Shown here piece after piece: positions 48,276 to 56,140 of a stretch of DNA of 64,000 nt. Made by a program: the position numbers and the translations under genes. Source of the DNA: Prochlorococcus marinus str. AS9601 (GTDB lineage: Bacteria; Cyanobacteriota; Cyanobacteriia; PCC-6307; Cyanobiaceae). Below the pieces are notes generated by a model. It made no database searches and had not been told where the DNA came from. It was given only the letters and a program-made list of their open reading frames with translations. Numbering within the stretch: position 1 is the stretch's first letter; each line of letters starts with the position of its first letter. Where the stretch lies: the NCBI RefSeq assembly GCF_000015645.1, contig NC_008816.1, positions 868,001 to 932,000 of the forward strand. Direction: 5' to 3'.

Positions 48276-48502
48276 TACTTAACTATATGCTGAGGGCACT
48301 TAATTGCAGCAATAGCAACAGCCGTAACTTTAAAATTTTCTGACTTCTCAATAACCTTTTTAACCTCTAATGCTCCAAATTTATTACTAGCATCACTATA
48401 GGAAAGAAGTAAAGATTTATAGTTATCATGACCTAGATTTCTATACTCACAGAAATTATCCCCAACATAATTTAAAAGAGTTAGTAAAGTTAATTCAATC
48501 AT
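48275..48502 (-). CDS. Hypothetical 75-aa protein
   Basis: Soluble 75-aa ORF with a leucine-rich start (I-E-L-T-L-L-T-L-L-N-Y-V-G-D-N-F), Y-R-N-L-G-H-D-N-Y-K-S, and a terminal A-V-A-I-A-A-I-K-C-P-Q-H. Coupled to the following membrane gene by a one-base overlap. Family not recognised. Confidence 0.5.
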   Translation of the reverse strand: MIELTLLTLLNYVGDNFCEYRNLGHDNYKSLLLSYSDASNKFGALEVKKVIEKSENFKVTAVAIAAIKCPQHIVK

Positions 48503-48664
48503 TAAAGTTTTTTACTAGCAAAGTTCTTACGAATGATACTGTGCAGGACATTTTTAACAAGTAAAATTACCCAAAACATTTGAAATAATAAGATATAGTT
48601 TTTGCTTGAAAACTTAAAAATTTCAAAATTTTTTAGAATTTTTAAAATTTACATATATGAAACT

Positions 48665-48797
48665 CATTAAAGCACTATCTGTAGTGTATTGATAAGTAAC
48701 TGATTGCGCTACAGATAGGGGGTTGCATTTTTTATGAAATTGGTTTAAAAATAAGATTCCCCATCACCCGGCCCCACGTATGTGAGGCCCTTTTTTT
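48665..48797 (+). ncRNA. Candidate structured small RNA with intrinsic terminator
   Basis: CTATCTGTAG (48675-48684) pairs perfectly with CTACAGATAG (48709-48718), 10 bp around a 24-base loop. About 50 bases later GGCCCCAC - GTAT - GTGAGGCC forms an 8-bp stem with one mismatch, followed by T7 (48791-48797). No ORF covers the stretch and both flanking genes point leftward on the other strand. This looks like an independent transcript of roughly 100-150 nt. The 5' end is a guess; I could not match it to tmRNA, SRP, 6S or RNase P RNA. Confidence 0.6.
48770..48797 (+). terminator. Intrinsic terminator of the candidate RNA
   Basis: GGCCCCAC - GTAT - GTGAGGCC with one internal C-A mismatch, then a run of seven T. 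The GC-rich stem stands out strongly from its AT-rich surroundings. Confidence 0.85.
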
Positions 48798-48868
48798 ATG
48801 GTTTTAAAATAAGGTCTAAAATTATTATTAAATAAAAAGAGAAAATCAATAACCCCTTTGATAACGAA

Positions 48869-48893
48869 TAAAAATAAAAATAAAAATAAAAAT
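48869..48893. repeat. Short TAAAAA tandem repeat
   Basis: Four perfect copies of the hexamer TAAAAA in a noncoding AT-rich stretch between the candidate RNA and the TSUP gene. A slippage-prone tract with no visible function. Confidence 0.7.
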
Positions 48894-48972
48894 AATAATT
48901 AATTAATTTTTTTAATTTATGATCCTGCTTTGAAATTTTTTTACCAAAATGTACTGTTATCCTCCAATAATT

Positions 48973-49785
48973 TTATAAAAAGCTTTTTATGGATTTAATC
49001 AATAAGCTAATACCAGCAATAATACAAACTGTTATAAAAGTTTTTTTAATAAGTATATTCCCATTTAATTTTGACAGGTGAGCTCCAAAAAATCCTCCTG
49101 TAAAGGAACCAATTATTAAAACTATCAATAAATTTAATGGAACCGATCCTATTCTTGCCAAAAATACTGCTCCAATAAAATTCCAAAAAATCCCAACAGT
49201 AAAAAATGTCATGCTTATGGCTCGAAGAAAATCCATTTCAAAAGTTTTTATTAATAGTATTGTTACGAACAATCCAGTTCCTGACGAAATAGAACCATTT
49301 AATATACCTATAAAAAAAATAAAAAATAAAAATCTAATTTTAGGTACAAAATTAAGTTTTTTATTCCCAGACGATAAACCTAAATCTTTTTTAAAGAATG
49401 AGTAAAAAGCTAATAATATGGATATTATTCCTAAAATTAAGTACAAATACTTTTCTGATATATATTCAACTATAGAAGCCCCCAAAATTACTCCTGGTAA
49501 TCCAAAAATTAAAATTTGCCAAGCAACACTTATATCATTACCTAAAGATTTATAATTTCTTAAGGAACCCCCTAATCCTAGTGCTACTGTTGCTAATTTA
49601 TGACTAGCCAAAGCCTGATAATAAGGAACTCCAGATAAAATCAATGCAGGTAATTGTAATAGTCCTGCTCCTCCTCCAGAAACCGCTGAGAACGTATTAG
49701 AAAAAAACGATATCAAAAAGATATAAATACTTTTTAATAAAGAATGATCAAAATTTCCTAATAATATTGTTAATAAATAAAGCAT
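48973..49785 (-). CDS. TSUP-family transporter (TauE/SafE)
   Basis: 270 aa with about eight membrane segments. A conserved G-G-G-A-G-L-L-Q-L-P near residue 37 and G-x-L-N-G-S-I-S-S-G-T-G in the second half are the internal-repeat signatures of TauE/SafE permeases, which move sulfur-containing or other organic anions. Substrate cannot be told from sequence. Confidence 0.88.
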   Translation of the reverse strand: MLYLLTILLGNFDHSLLKSIYIFLISFFSNTFSAVSGGGAGLLQLPALILSGVPYYQALASHKLATVALGLGGSLRNYKSLGNDISVAWQILIFGLPGVILGASIVEYISEKYLYLILGIISILLAFYSFFKKDLGLSSGNKKLNFVPKIRFLFFIFFIGILNGSISSGTGLFVTILLIKTFEMDFLRAISMTFFTVGIFWNFIGAVFLARIGSVPLNLLIVLIIGSFTGGFFGAHLSKLNGNILIKKTFITVCIIAGISLLIKSIKSFL

Positions 49786-49923
49786 TAACTATAAATTGCC
49801 CTTTTATTAATAAGTGAAAATTATACTTTTCATAAGAAACATTTGCTTTAAGAAGTCTTATATTATCTTTTTAATCATACTTTAAAAAAAACTGTTATTA
49901 TCGAAAAAATTATCAAGATTTTT

Positions 49924-50265
49924 ATGCATAAACAAGATGCAATTTACCTTGATCAGTTTTGTCCCAAGACAAGTAATAAAAATTGGAGAGAGTCACTTAA
50001 TAAACTTACTAATTATAAATGCATTTATTGCGGTAAACCCTCAGAATCACTCGACCACCTGCACCCAATGTCAAAGGGTGGGATAAGCAGTACTAGTAAT
50101 TGCGTTCCATGTTGTTTGTCATGTAATGGGAAGAAATCAGATTCAGAAGTTCTTACTTGGTACAGAAAACAAAATTTTTATGATCCTCGAAGAGCTATGG
50201 CGATACGAGCATGGTTTAATGATGATTTAAAACTAGCGTCAGTTCTTTTGAACTACTTAAATTAA
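49924..50265 (+). CDS. HNH endonuclease-domain protein
   Basis: 113 aa. The zinc-ribbon C-I-Y-C-G, then L-D-H-L-H-P-M-S-K-G-G and C-x-x-C-N-G-K-K are the HNH ββα-metal motif with two CxxC pairs. Stand-alone HNH proteins of this size can be homing-like nucleases or repair enzymes. No intron, intein or phage gene adjoins it, so its role is unknown. Confidence 0.88.
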   Translation: MHKQDAIYLDQFCPKTSNKNWRESLNKLTNYKCIYCGKPSESLDHLHPMSKGGISSTSNCVPCCLSCNGKKSDSEVLTWYRKQNFYDPRRAMAIRAWFNDDLKLASVLLNYLN

Positions 50266-50358
50266 ACATTAAACAATGAATGATAAATTTATTGAGATTC
50301 GAAAAAATATTTTTATATAATTGAATTGGATTTTTTATTTTAGTAAGCAATGTTTTTA

Positions 50359-50553
50359 TTAAATTATTCTTATTCTTTCTGAATTTATATAATTGTTATT
50401 AAAAATCGAGATATTAGAATAATCATCTTTCCACATTATTGGTGAATCTATAACCTTTCTCTCTGGGGACTTTACTGAAAAAATCAATCCAAATACAAAA
50501 AGAATAGTAATCAAAATTATAGTCAATACTAATTTGTCTGAAATATTATTCAT
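50359..50553 (-). CDS. Small membrane protein (64 aa)
   Basis: One N-terminal membrane segment (L-V-L-T-I-I-L-I-T-I-L-F-V-F-G-L-I-F) followed by a polar, Asn/Ser-rich domain. It follows the secreted 133-aa protein after 9 bases and probably shares its transcript. Family not recognised. Confidence 0.55.
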   Translation of the reverse strand: MNNISDKLVLTIILITILFVFGLIFSVKSPERKVIDSPIMWKDDYSNISIFNNNYINSERIRII

Positions 50554-50562
50554 TAATCTAAT

Positions 50563-50964
50563 CTATCTTGAAAAATTCTTGTCAGGAGTAGTTTTTTCGT
50601 AAATTTCTAGAAAATATGATTTAAAATAATCAACCCCCTCCTTTCCAATTAATCCAAACGACCATCCACAATCATTTACTACTTGCAATGAAATTTGATT
50701 TGCCAAGTCACTTTTCTCAATCCATTTTTTCTGAGGATTATAAGAGAAAGATATAATATTTTCAGTTTTTACAATAGCTGATTTCATTGCTTCATCTTTA
50801 GAAAGACCATTTTGGATAGCATTGCAATATTTCTTAGAGAAATTATTAGAGATCCTATTTTGAAGCAAACTAACACTAGGATCGGACGTATCAAAAGATA
50901 AACCAATTGCAGGTTTGAATTGAAAAATTATAAATAAAAGGAAGACAAAAAATAATTTGAACAA
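50563..50964 (-). CDS. Secreted protein (133 aa), unknown
   Basis: A cleavable signal peptide (L-F-F-V-F-L-L-F-I-I-F-Q-F-K-P-A-I-G, about residues 3-21) precedes a soluble domain with two Cys, 47 and about 100, that may form a disulfide. The domain is helical and polar with F-S-Y-N-P-Q-K-K-W near its middle. It looks periplasmic; family not recognised. Confidence 0.65.
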   Translation of the reverse strand: MFKLFFVFLLFIIFQFKPAIGLSFDTSDPSVSLLQNRISNNFSKKYCNAIQNGLSKDEAMKSAIVKTENIISFSYNPQKKWIEKSDLANQISLQVVNDCGWSFGLIGKEGVDYFKSYFLEIYEKTTPDKNFSR

Positions 50965-51116
50965 CAGCTATTAATCAAAAGTTCATACGTAATATAATAG
51001 TATTTTAAAATTGTCTTTTCAATTAAATCTGATAATTATTAAAAGGAAATTAAATTTCAATTTATTAATAATTAAAAGTATTGCGATAAGTTCAGTAATA
51101 ATAGTCTGAGGTTTAT

Positions 51117-51350
51117 TTGACTACAAATATGTACGAATCATTGATGACACTGTTATTTTTTCCTGATTGGACAAATGGATTACCTTCAGATTTCTTAATT
51201 CTCCATTTTTTTGTAGGAGCTGTAATTTTCCCATTCAACATGATTCATGCTAAAGCAAGAAAAATTGACAGTCAAAACCCACAGGAAGCCGCTAATGGTT
51301 ATAAAAATTCAGACAATGCAACATTTTTTGGATACGAGGAAATCAATTAG
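51117..51350 (+). CDS. Small membrane protein (77 aa), TTG start
   Basis: A GAGG at 51108-51111 sits 5 bases before the TTG at 51117, so I choose TTG over the ATG at 51129. The protein has one or two hydrophobic segments (L-M-T-L-L-F-F-P and F-L-I-L-H-F-F-V-G-A-V-I-F-P) and a polar tail. Unrecognised; possibly cotranscribed with the next gene. Confidence 0.6.
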   Translation: MTTNMYESLMTLLFFPDWTNGLPSDFLILHFFVGAVIFPFNMIHAKARKIDSQNPQEAANGYKNSDNATFFGYEEIN

Positions 51351-51383
51351 ATTTCCAAAAAATTTATTTGAGGAATTAGTTTA

Positions 51384-51611
51384 TTGATGATAATTTCCCT
51401 AAATACAGCTTTAGATCTTAAAATATTTGGCCCCAGTGAACCTATAGGAATATTCATTATTCTTGTAGGATTAATATTTACTAGCATGATTTTCTATATT
51501 ATTTATGCTGTAAGTACTAATAAAGAATCCTTAGAAGACAAAAAAATAAGAACTAAAAAGGAGTACTTGCAAAAGGAGAAGATAGGAAAATTATTTCCTA
51601 AGAAAAAATAA
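51384..51611 (+). CDS. Small membrane protein (75 aa)
   Basis: One membrane segment (P-I-G-I-F-I-I-L-V-G-L-I-F-T-S-M-I-F-Y-I-I-Y) and a highly basic C-terminal tail (K-K-I-R-T-K-K-E-Y-L-Q-K-E-K-I-G-K-L-F-P-K-K-K). Located 33 bases after the previous small gene. Family not recognised. Confidence 0.6.
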   Translation: MMIISLNTALDLKIFGPSEPIGIFIILVGLIFTSMIFYIIYAVSTNKESLEDKKIRTKKEYLQKEKIGKLFPKKK

Positions 51612-51834
51612 ATTTAATTGCTTTATTACTATAAAGATATTTATTTATATTATTAATTATTAAATCAGTAGGGTCTAAAAACATTAGTTGTAATTCTCTT
51701 AAATCAAACATCTCTAAAAATTTAACTATAACAACAAAATTTCTTTTACGAGGACCTCATATTGTTAATTGCACAGCTAAATAATTTTCATATCAAGCAA
51801 AAAATGTTAAAAATGAAAAAAACAATTTGAAATC

Positions 51835-52338
51835 TTGGAGAATACACCGCAATTTCTATTTCTTGCTAGTGGAGTGAATAATGGAGAAGGGTTTTGGATT
51901 GTGGGAATAAAAAATTGCGATGAAAATATCCTTGAGGATGAAAATCTTCTAGATTGCCATAGAAAAGAATTAATCGGTAATGAATCAGCAAAAGATATTC
52001 TTTTAGCTATTAATTTAAACGTAAATAATTTATTAAATGAACTAAGAAACAAAAATTATTTAATTACAAGACCTTCAATGGGGATTCCATTTGATATCCC
52101 TTTAGAAATCTTGGAAAATATTTTTGATTTTTGGTTAGATATTTATAAAAATCATGAAGCCTGGGAAGCTTGTTTAGGACTTCTTAAAGTTAGAAAAAGG
52201 ATTCCCCTAACAAACCTAATTGAAAGCGAAAGTTTAAAGGGGAAATCTAAAAAATGGGCTATAAAAATTGAAAATTTACATACTTATGTTCCTTCTTCAC
52301 TTAAAAATGAAAAATTAAATGACCCCATGTGGGAATAA
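51835..52338 (+). CDS. Hypothetical 167-aa soluble protein
   Basis: No membrane segment or signal peptide. It contains Phe/Gly-rich start F-L-F-L-A-S-G-V-N-N-G-E-G-F-W and W-E-A-C-L-G-L-L-K-V-R-K-R-I-P near residue 120. TTG start, as no other start is in frame before the conserved-looking N-terminus. Family not recognised. It is followed by a group of small nucleotide-related genes. Confidence 0.6.
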   Translation: MENTPQFLFLASGVNNGEGFWIVGIKNCDENILEDENLLDCHRKELIGNESAKDILLAINLNVNNLLNELRNKNYLITRPSMGIPFDIPLEILENIFDFWLDIYKNHEAWEACLGLLKVRKRIPLTNLIESESLKGKSKKWAIKIENLHTYVPSSLKNEKLNDPMWE

Positions 52339-52412
52339 TTTTATCTTTAAATACTAAAAATATTTACTTCGTTGGATATTTAAGTAAAAATAAAATAACA
52401 AATAATTTAAAA

Positions 52413-52598
52413 ATGAATAAACCATATTCTTTTAGTATCGACCAAATGAACGGGATAGTTGAGGATACATACGCCAAGATAATAAATGAATGTGAAAACC
52501 TAAAAAAAAATACTAATTGTCCAAATGAGCAAGTAGTAGCACTTTTAAGTGTAATTGCTTCAAATTACGCTACTACTAAAGAAAAAAAAGAAAATTAA
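52413..52598 (+). CDS. Hypothetical 61-aa helical protein
   Basis: Chosen ATG gives M-N-K-P-Y-S-F-S-I-D-Q-M-N-G-I, then a Cys-containing helix (A-K-I-I-N-E-C-E-N-L-K-K-N-T-N-C). A GTG at 52329 would add 28 residues overlapping the previous gene; less likely. It stops 1 base before the phosphoribosyltransferase start and may be part of the same operon. Confidence 0.5.
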   Translation: MNKPYSFSIDQMNGIVEDTYAKIINECENLKKNTNCPNEQVVALLSVIASNYATTKEKKEN

Positions 52599-52599
52599 C

Positions 52600-52995
52600 A
52601 TGATAAATTATTTTACTTGGATCGAATTTGATAAGAGCGTAGAACAAATAGCTAATAAATGTAGGTATAAGGAATTTTCTGGAATATATGGAGTTCCTCG
52701 TGGTGGATTATGTCTTGCTGTAGCATTAAGCCATAAATTAAAAATTGAATTAATTTCTGAACCAATAAAGAATTCACTAATAGTAGATGATGTTTATGAA
52801 ACAGGAATTACATTGACGACCTTCAAGAATATTGAAGGAGCAATGTTTTTTGTATTATTTAGTAAAATCAAACCTACATGGTGGAATACAGTTCATCTAA
52901 CAAAAAAAAGTCAATGGATTGTTTTCCCTTGGGAAAATACTATAAATTCAAAAAGTGACCGCGAAGAATATATAAAAAAAAGAGGTTTAAGTTGA
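52600..52995 (+). CDS. Phosphoribosyltransferase-domain protein
   Basis: 131 aa. The PRPP-binding loop L-I-V-D-D-V-Y-E-T-G-I-T-L-T is clear near residue 65 and G-V-P-R-G-G-L near 31 is the pyrophosphate-binding part. Type I PRTase; a nucleobase such as a purine is the likely acceptor. The chosen ATG matches the domain's start. Stop and the next start overlap (TTGA). The pair with a deoxyribosyltransferase implies nucleobase salvage. Confidence 0.8.
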   Translation: MINYFTWIEFDKSVEQIANKCRYKEFSGIYGVPRGGLCLAVALSHKLKIELISEPIKNSLIVDDVYETGITLTTFKNIEGAMFFVLFSKIKPTWWNTVHLTKKSQWIVFPWENTINSKSDREEYIKKRGLS

Positions 52996-53450
52996 GAAAG
53001 AAATTATATTTGGCTAATCCATATGGATTTTCAAAACAAACTAAAACCCTCTTAAATGAATTTATTCAAATCTTCAATGATTTAAATGTAGAAGTATTTG
53101 AACCTTTTGAGAGAACAAAACGATTAATACAACAAGAAAGTGAGTGGGCATATGAAGTTGCAAGAAGTAATTTTCTTGATTTAAAAGAATGTGATTGTAT
53201 TTTTGCGATTGTTAATGGAAATCCACCAGATGAAGGGGTAATGATTGAGTTAGGTATCGCAATTGCTTTAAAAAAGGAAATCTTTTTATTCAGGGATGAT
53301 TTTAGAAATTGTACTGATAGCAATCAATACCCATTAAACCTAATGTTATTTCTTGGACTGCCTAAAGATAATTGGGAGAAATATTATTTTGAATCATTAC
53401 AAGATATAAAAAGTAATAAAAAAAGATTTTTGGAGTGGGCTGAAAATTAG
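52992..53450 (+). CDS. Nucleoside 2-deoxyribosyltransferase
   Basis: 152 aa. D-C-I-F-A-I-V-N-G-N-P-P-D-E-G-V-M-I-E-L-G-I-A is the family active-site block (the nucleophilic Glu), with Y-L-A-N-P-Y near the start and R-D-D-F-R after. It swaps bases between deoxyribosides. TTG start with GAGG 6 bases upstream. Coupled to the PRTase gene; typical of phage-like or salvage cassettes. Confidence 0.85.
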   Translation: MRKKLYLANPYGFSKQTKTLLNEFIQIFNDLNVEVFEPFERTKRLIQQESEWAYEVARSNFLDLKECDCIFAIVNGNPPDEGVMIELGIAIALKKEIFLFRDDFRNCTDSNQYPLNLMLFLGLPKDNWEKYYFESLQDIKSNKKRFLEWAEN

Positions 53451-53535
53451 CCAAATAAACCGTCAATATAAAAGTAGAAGTTTAAAGTTTGAATATATCT
53501 TTTAAAGTGCTAGAATATATTTTATTTCGAAAATT

Positions 53536-53712
53536 TTGACACAAGTTACAGTAGGAGAGAACGAGGGAATTGAATCTGCCCTTAGAAGATTTAAAAGACA
53601 AGTATCTAAATCTGGAATCTTTGCAGATTTAAAAAGACTTAGGCATCATGAAACCCCTATTGAAAAATACAAAAGAAAATTGCAACAGAGAAGAAAAGCA
53701 AGAAGAAGATAA
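53536..53712 (+). CDS. rpsU: 30S ribosomal protein S21
   Basis: 58 aa. [21 protein letters not shown] and the very basic C-terminus ([11 protein letters not shown]) are diagnostic. It sits at the platform near the mRNA exit. A TTG start is used; no ATG exists in the frame nearby. Confidence 0.92.
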
Positions 53713-53784
53713 TCTCCTAAAACTTATAAAGTTTTTGTGATTTTTTAATATTTTTAATTTCTATAGAGGTTTAAAAAAATTTAA

Positions 53785-54102
53785 CTATTTAAGATTTTTA
53801 AGTTTCTTGACAAGATTTATTCCAACTCCTGACACAGCAAGAAGGTCTTTTTCATCAGCTGCTATAACTGCCTTTGTTGTTTTAAATCCAGCCTCATACA
53901 AAGCTTTTGCGCTTTTAGCACCAACACCAGGAAGTGTAGTCAAAGTTTCAATATTTTTCTTAGAATTCTTTGCTTTTGTTTTTGTTTTTGTTTTTGTTTT
54001 TGCAGACTTTGCTGCTTTTTTTTCTTTCTTTAAAGGAGTTTCAGGAGTTACTGCACTTTTAAATAAAATTGATTTTAGTTTGCTGAGAAATTTAGAAATC
54101 AT
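53785..54102 (-). CDS. Helix-hairpin-helix protein with repeat-encoded basic linker
   Basis: 105 aa. Residues about 55-105 hold two HhH motifs (L-P-G-V-G-A-K-S-A-K-A-L and V-S-G-V-G-I-N-L-V-K-K-L), which bind DNA backbone. The linker before them (K-T-K-T-K-T-K-A-K) comes from a TTTTTG hexamer array on the plus strand (53974-54002). It looks like a nucleoid or repair-associated protein. Confidence 0.75.
   Translation of the reverse strand: MISKFLSKLKSILFKSAVTPETPLKKEKKAAKSAKTKTKTKTKAKNSKKNIETLTTLPGVGAKSAKALYEAGFKTTKAVIAADEKDLLAVSGVGINLVKKLKNLK
53974..54002. repeat. TTTTTG hexamer repeat inside the HhH gene
   Basis: Four perfect TTTTTG units plus one partial, in phase with codons so each copy adds Lys-Thr on the minus strand. 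Copy-number change would lengthen the linker without a frameshift. Confidence 0.85.
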
Positions 54103-54368
54103 TGCAATATATAAGTAATAAAATTAGCTCTTCAATTAAATACTATCAAATTCCAGAGGAAAAAATAACAAAACAATGACTAATTGAATAGAAATAATTT
54201 ATTTACAATTATATAAAGACACACATTTAATATTTATGCAAGCTTACGAGCAATTGCAAGTTATTCTAAATTATTTTCAAGACTAAAAAAAGATAGTATG
54301 TATATTCAAAATTTAAAGGTATTTATTAATAGTAATATTAAAATCATATTAAAGAACAGATCATAAAA

Positions 54369-54965
54369 ATGAAGCTTATTTTTATAAGTGGACCTTCCGG
54401 AAGCGGGAAAACAACTTTATCAAATCAAATAATAAAAAAAAATAAAAATGGTATTGTATTAAGTACCGATAATTACTATAAGACAGGGTTAATAAGTAAA
54501 TTACTACCAAAATTTGTAGAAGGTTTTTTTGATAGAAGTATCAGTTTCAATAACACACTATTCAAAAAAGATTTTGATTTTATTTATAAGAATGGAATTT
54601 CAATCTGTGATCGTTATTATAATTTCGAAAAGAAAACAATTCAAAATATCGTAAACGAAACAAATAATATTAGTTTTCTAATTGTTGAGGGTATATTTGC
54701 AAAAGAATTCTCAAACACTTTAAATAATAAGGATTATATTTTTTTAGAAATAAAAACTAAAAAAAATGAGTGCATGAAAAGAGTTGTCCAAAGAGATGTA
54801 AAAGAAAGGGGGAAAGGTAAAAAACAAGCAGAGAATGATTTCTTAAAATCATGGAGCATTTATTACGAAAAATTCAAACCTGATAGCATAAAAAATAATA
54901 AAAAAAAATTCATTATTGAAAAAAACACTGATATAGATCTAATTCTGGAAAAATTATTTAATTAA
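54369..54965 (+). CDS. Uridine kinase-like P-loop kinase
   Basis: 198 aa. G-P-S-G-S-G-K-T-T at residues 8-16 is Walker A, then S-T-D-N-Y-Y-K-T-G near 33 as in uridine kinase, D-R-Y-Y-N-F near 82, and R-V-V-Q-R-D-V-K-E-R-G lid residues near 140. The substrate may be a nucleoside or other small molecule; the R-x-x-R-D lid suits the uridine kinase/PRK family. It overlaps the stop of the convergent FAD gene. Confidence 0.75.
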   Translation: MKLIFISGPSGSGKTTLSNQIIKKNKNGIVLSTDNYYKTGLISKLLPKFVEGFFDRSISFNNTLFKKDFDFIYKNGISICDRYYNFEKKTIQNIVNETNNISFLIVEGIFAKEFSNTLNNKDYIFLEIKTKKNECMKRVVQRDVKERGKGKKQAENDFLKSWSIYYEKFKPDSIKNNKKKFIIEKNTDIDLILEKLFN

Positions 54966-56120
54966 GTTTTTAATTTTTTCCGCTAATATTAGTGCACTTA
55001 AAATTGATCCTTCAATTCTACCAAATCCATATCCTTCAAACCAGTCTCCGCAAAATCCAATTCTATATTTTCTACTAAATTGTAAAGATAATGGTACGGC
55101 AAGGCCAGAAGGCTGTGAAGCTCTCCATTTCATAATAGATATTTTTTCATCACAATTTAATTTATGTACTACAGAATTCTCTTTGAACAGTTTATTAAAA
55201 TTTGTAATTATTATTTGTTTAAAAACTTCTTCATCTTTTGCGCTTATATAAGAATTAATTAAATCTGCGTTTTTTGAATGAATTACGATTCCTAATTTAT
55301 TGTTATCTTGCAGCTGAAAAATAATTCTTTCAAATCGATATTTTTTTTCTAAATTGTTTTTTAAATAAAAATACCTCTGTTTTTTAGAATAATAATCCTT
55401 AAAATTATAATTTTCATTTGTATAAATTAAAAAAGTTAACCTGGGAATAAATGTTTGTTCTTCTAAGCAATTTAATAGTAAATCTATTTTTCTATCATTA
55501 TTAATAGGAATAGCTTTTCTTAATGGAATTTGATTTACGTTTAATATTTTTAAAGACCTCTTATGTAATAACAAATTAGTGGAACAAATTAAATATTTAG
55601 ACTTGAATTTTTCACCATTATTTGATGTTAGTAACCATTCCTTATGATTAAACTTCATATCAACTATTAAAGTTTCAAAGAAATAATCAATTTTCTCTTC
55701 TAAATTATTTGACTCAATTATCTTTTTCGATAATTCACTCATAGAATCTGAAGATAGATAATTGACCCCGCAAGAAAACTCAGATTTTTTTATGGTTTCT
55801 AAATTAGAATCTTCACTTAGAAAAAATATATCTGAGTCGTCAATTTTTATATATTTATTTTCCAATAATTCATCAATATATCTTTTTAATAGGAGATTAT
55901 TATTACTGTTAGATATATTGAAATTTGGAGAACCATGGTTTAGTTTCCATCCTTTATATTTTTTGCTTATTCTTGTACTTGATCTCCCTCCAAGACCACG
56001 ACCAATTTCAATTAATGCAACTTTTTTTGTAATATTATTTTTCAGAATCTTCGAAGCAAAAACACACGCAGATATACCTCCACCTATTATTAATAAGTCA
56101 TATGTAAAATCACTTTTCAT
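54954..56120 (-). CDS. FAD-dependent oxidoreductase, renalase-like
   Basis: 388 aa. N-terminal Rossmann G-G-G-I-S-A-C-V-F-A and, about 40 residues on, G-R-G-L-G-G-R-S-S-T-R as in amine oxidase/renalase-type flavoproteins; C-terminal C-G-D-W-F-E-G-Y-G-F-G-R-I-E-G is the second FAD contact. It is much richer in Asn/Lys than core genes. Substrate unknown. Upstream is a MTHFR-like gene. Confidence 0.8.
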   Translation of the reverse strand: MKSDFTYDLLIIGGGISACVFASKILKNNITKKVALIEIGRGLGGRSSTRISKKYKGWKLNHGSPNFNISNSNNNLLLKRYIDELLENKYIKIDDSDIFFLSEDSNLETIKKSEFSCGVNYLSSDSMSELSKKIIESNNLEEKIDYFFETLIVDMKFNHKEWLLTSNNGEKFKSKYLICSTNLLLHKRSLKILNVNQIPLRKAIPINNDRKIDLLLNCLEEQTFIPRLTFLIYTNENYNFKDYYSKKQRYFYLKNNLEKKYRFERIIFQLQDNNKLGIVIHSKNADLINSYISAKDEEVFKQIIITNFNKLFKENSVVHKLNCDEKISIMKWRASQPSGLAVPLSLQFSRKYRIGFCGDWFEGYGFGRIEGSILSALILAEKIKNLIK

Positions 56121-56140
56121 TGATTTAATATTTGCAGAAA

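Noticed and set aside
48665-48797. tmRNA, SRP RNA or 6S RNA identity for the structured RNA
   Set aside because: None of the conserved cores (for example the GGAAGG-type SRP loop or tmRNA ends) is present.
54237-54287. 16-aa ORF before the kinase gene
   Set aside because: Too short, no ribosome site and no pattern.
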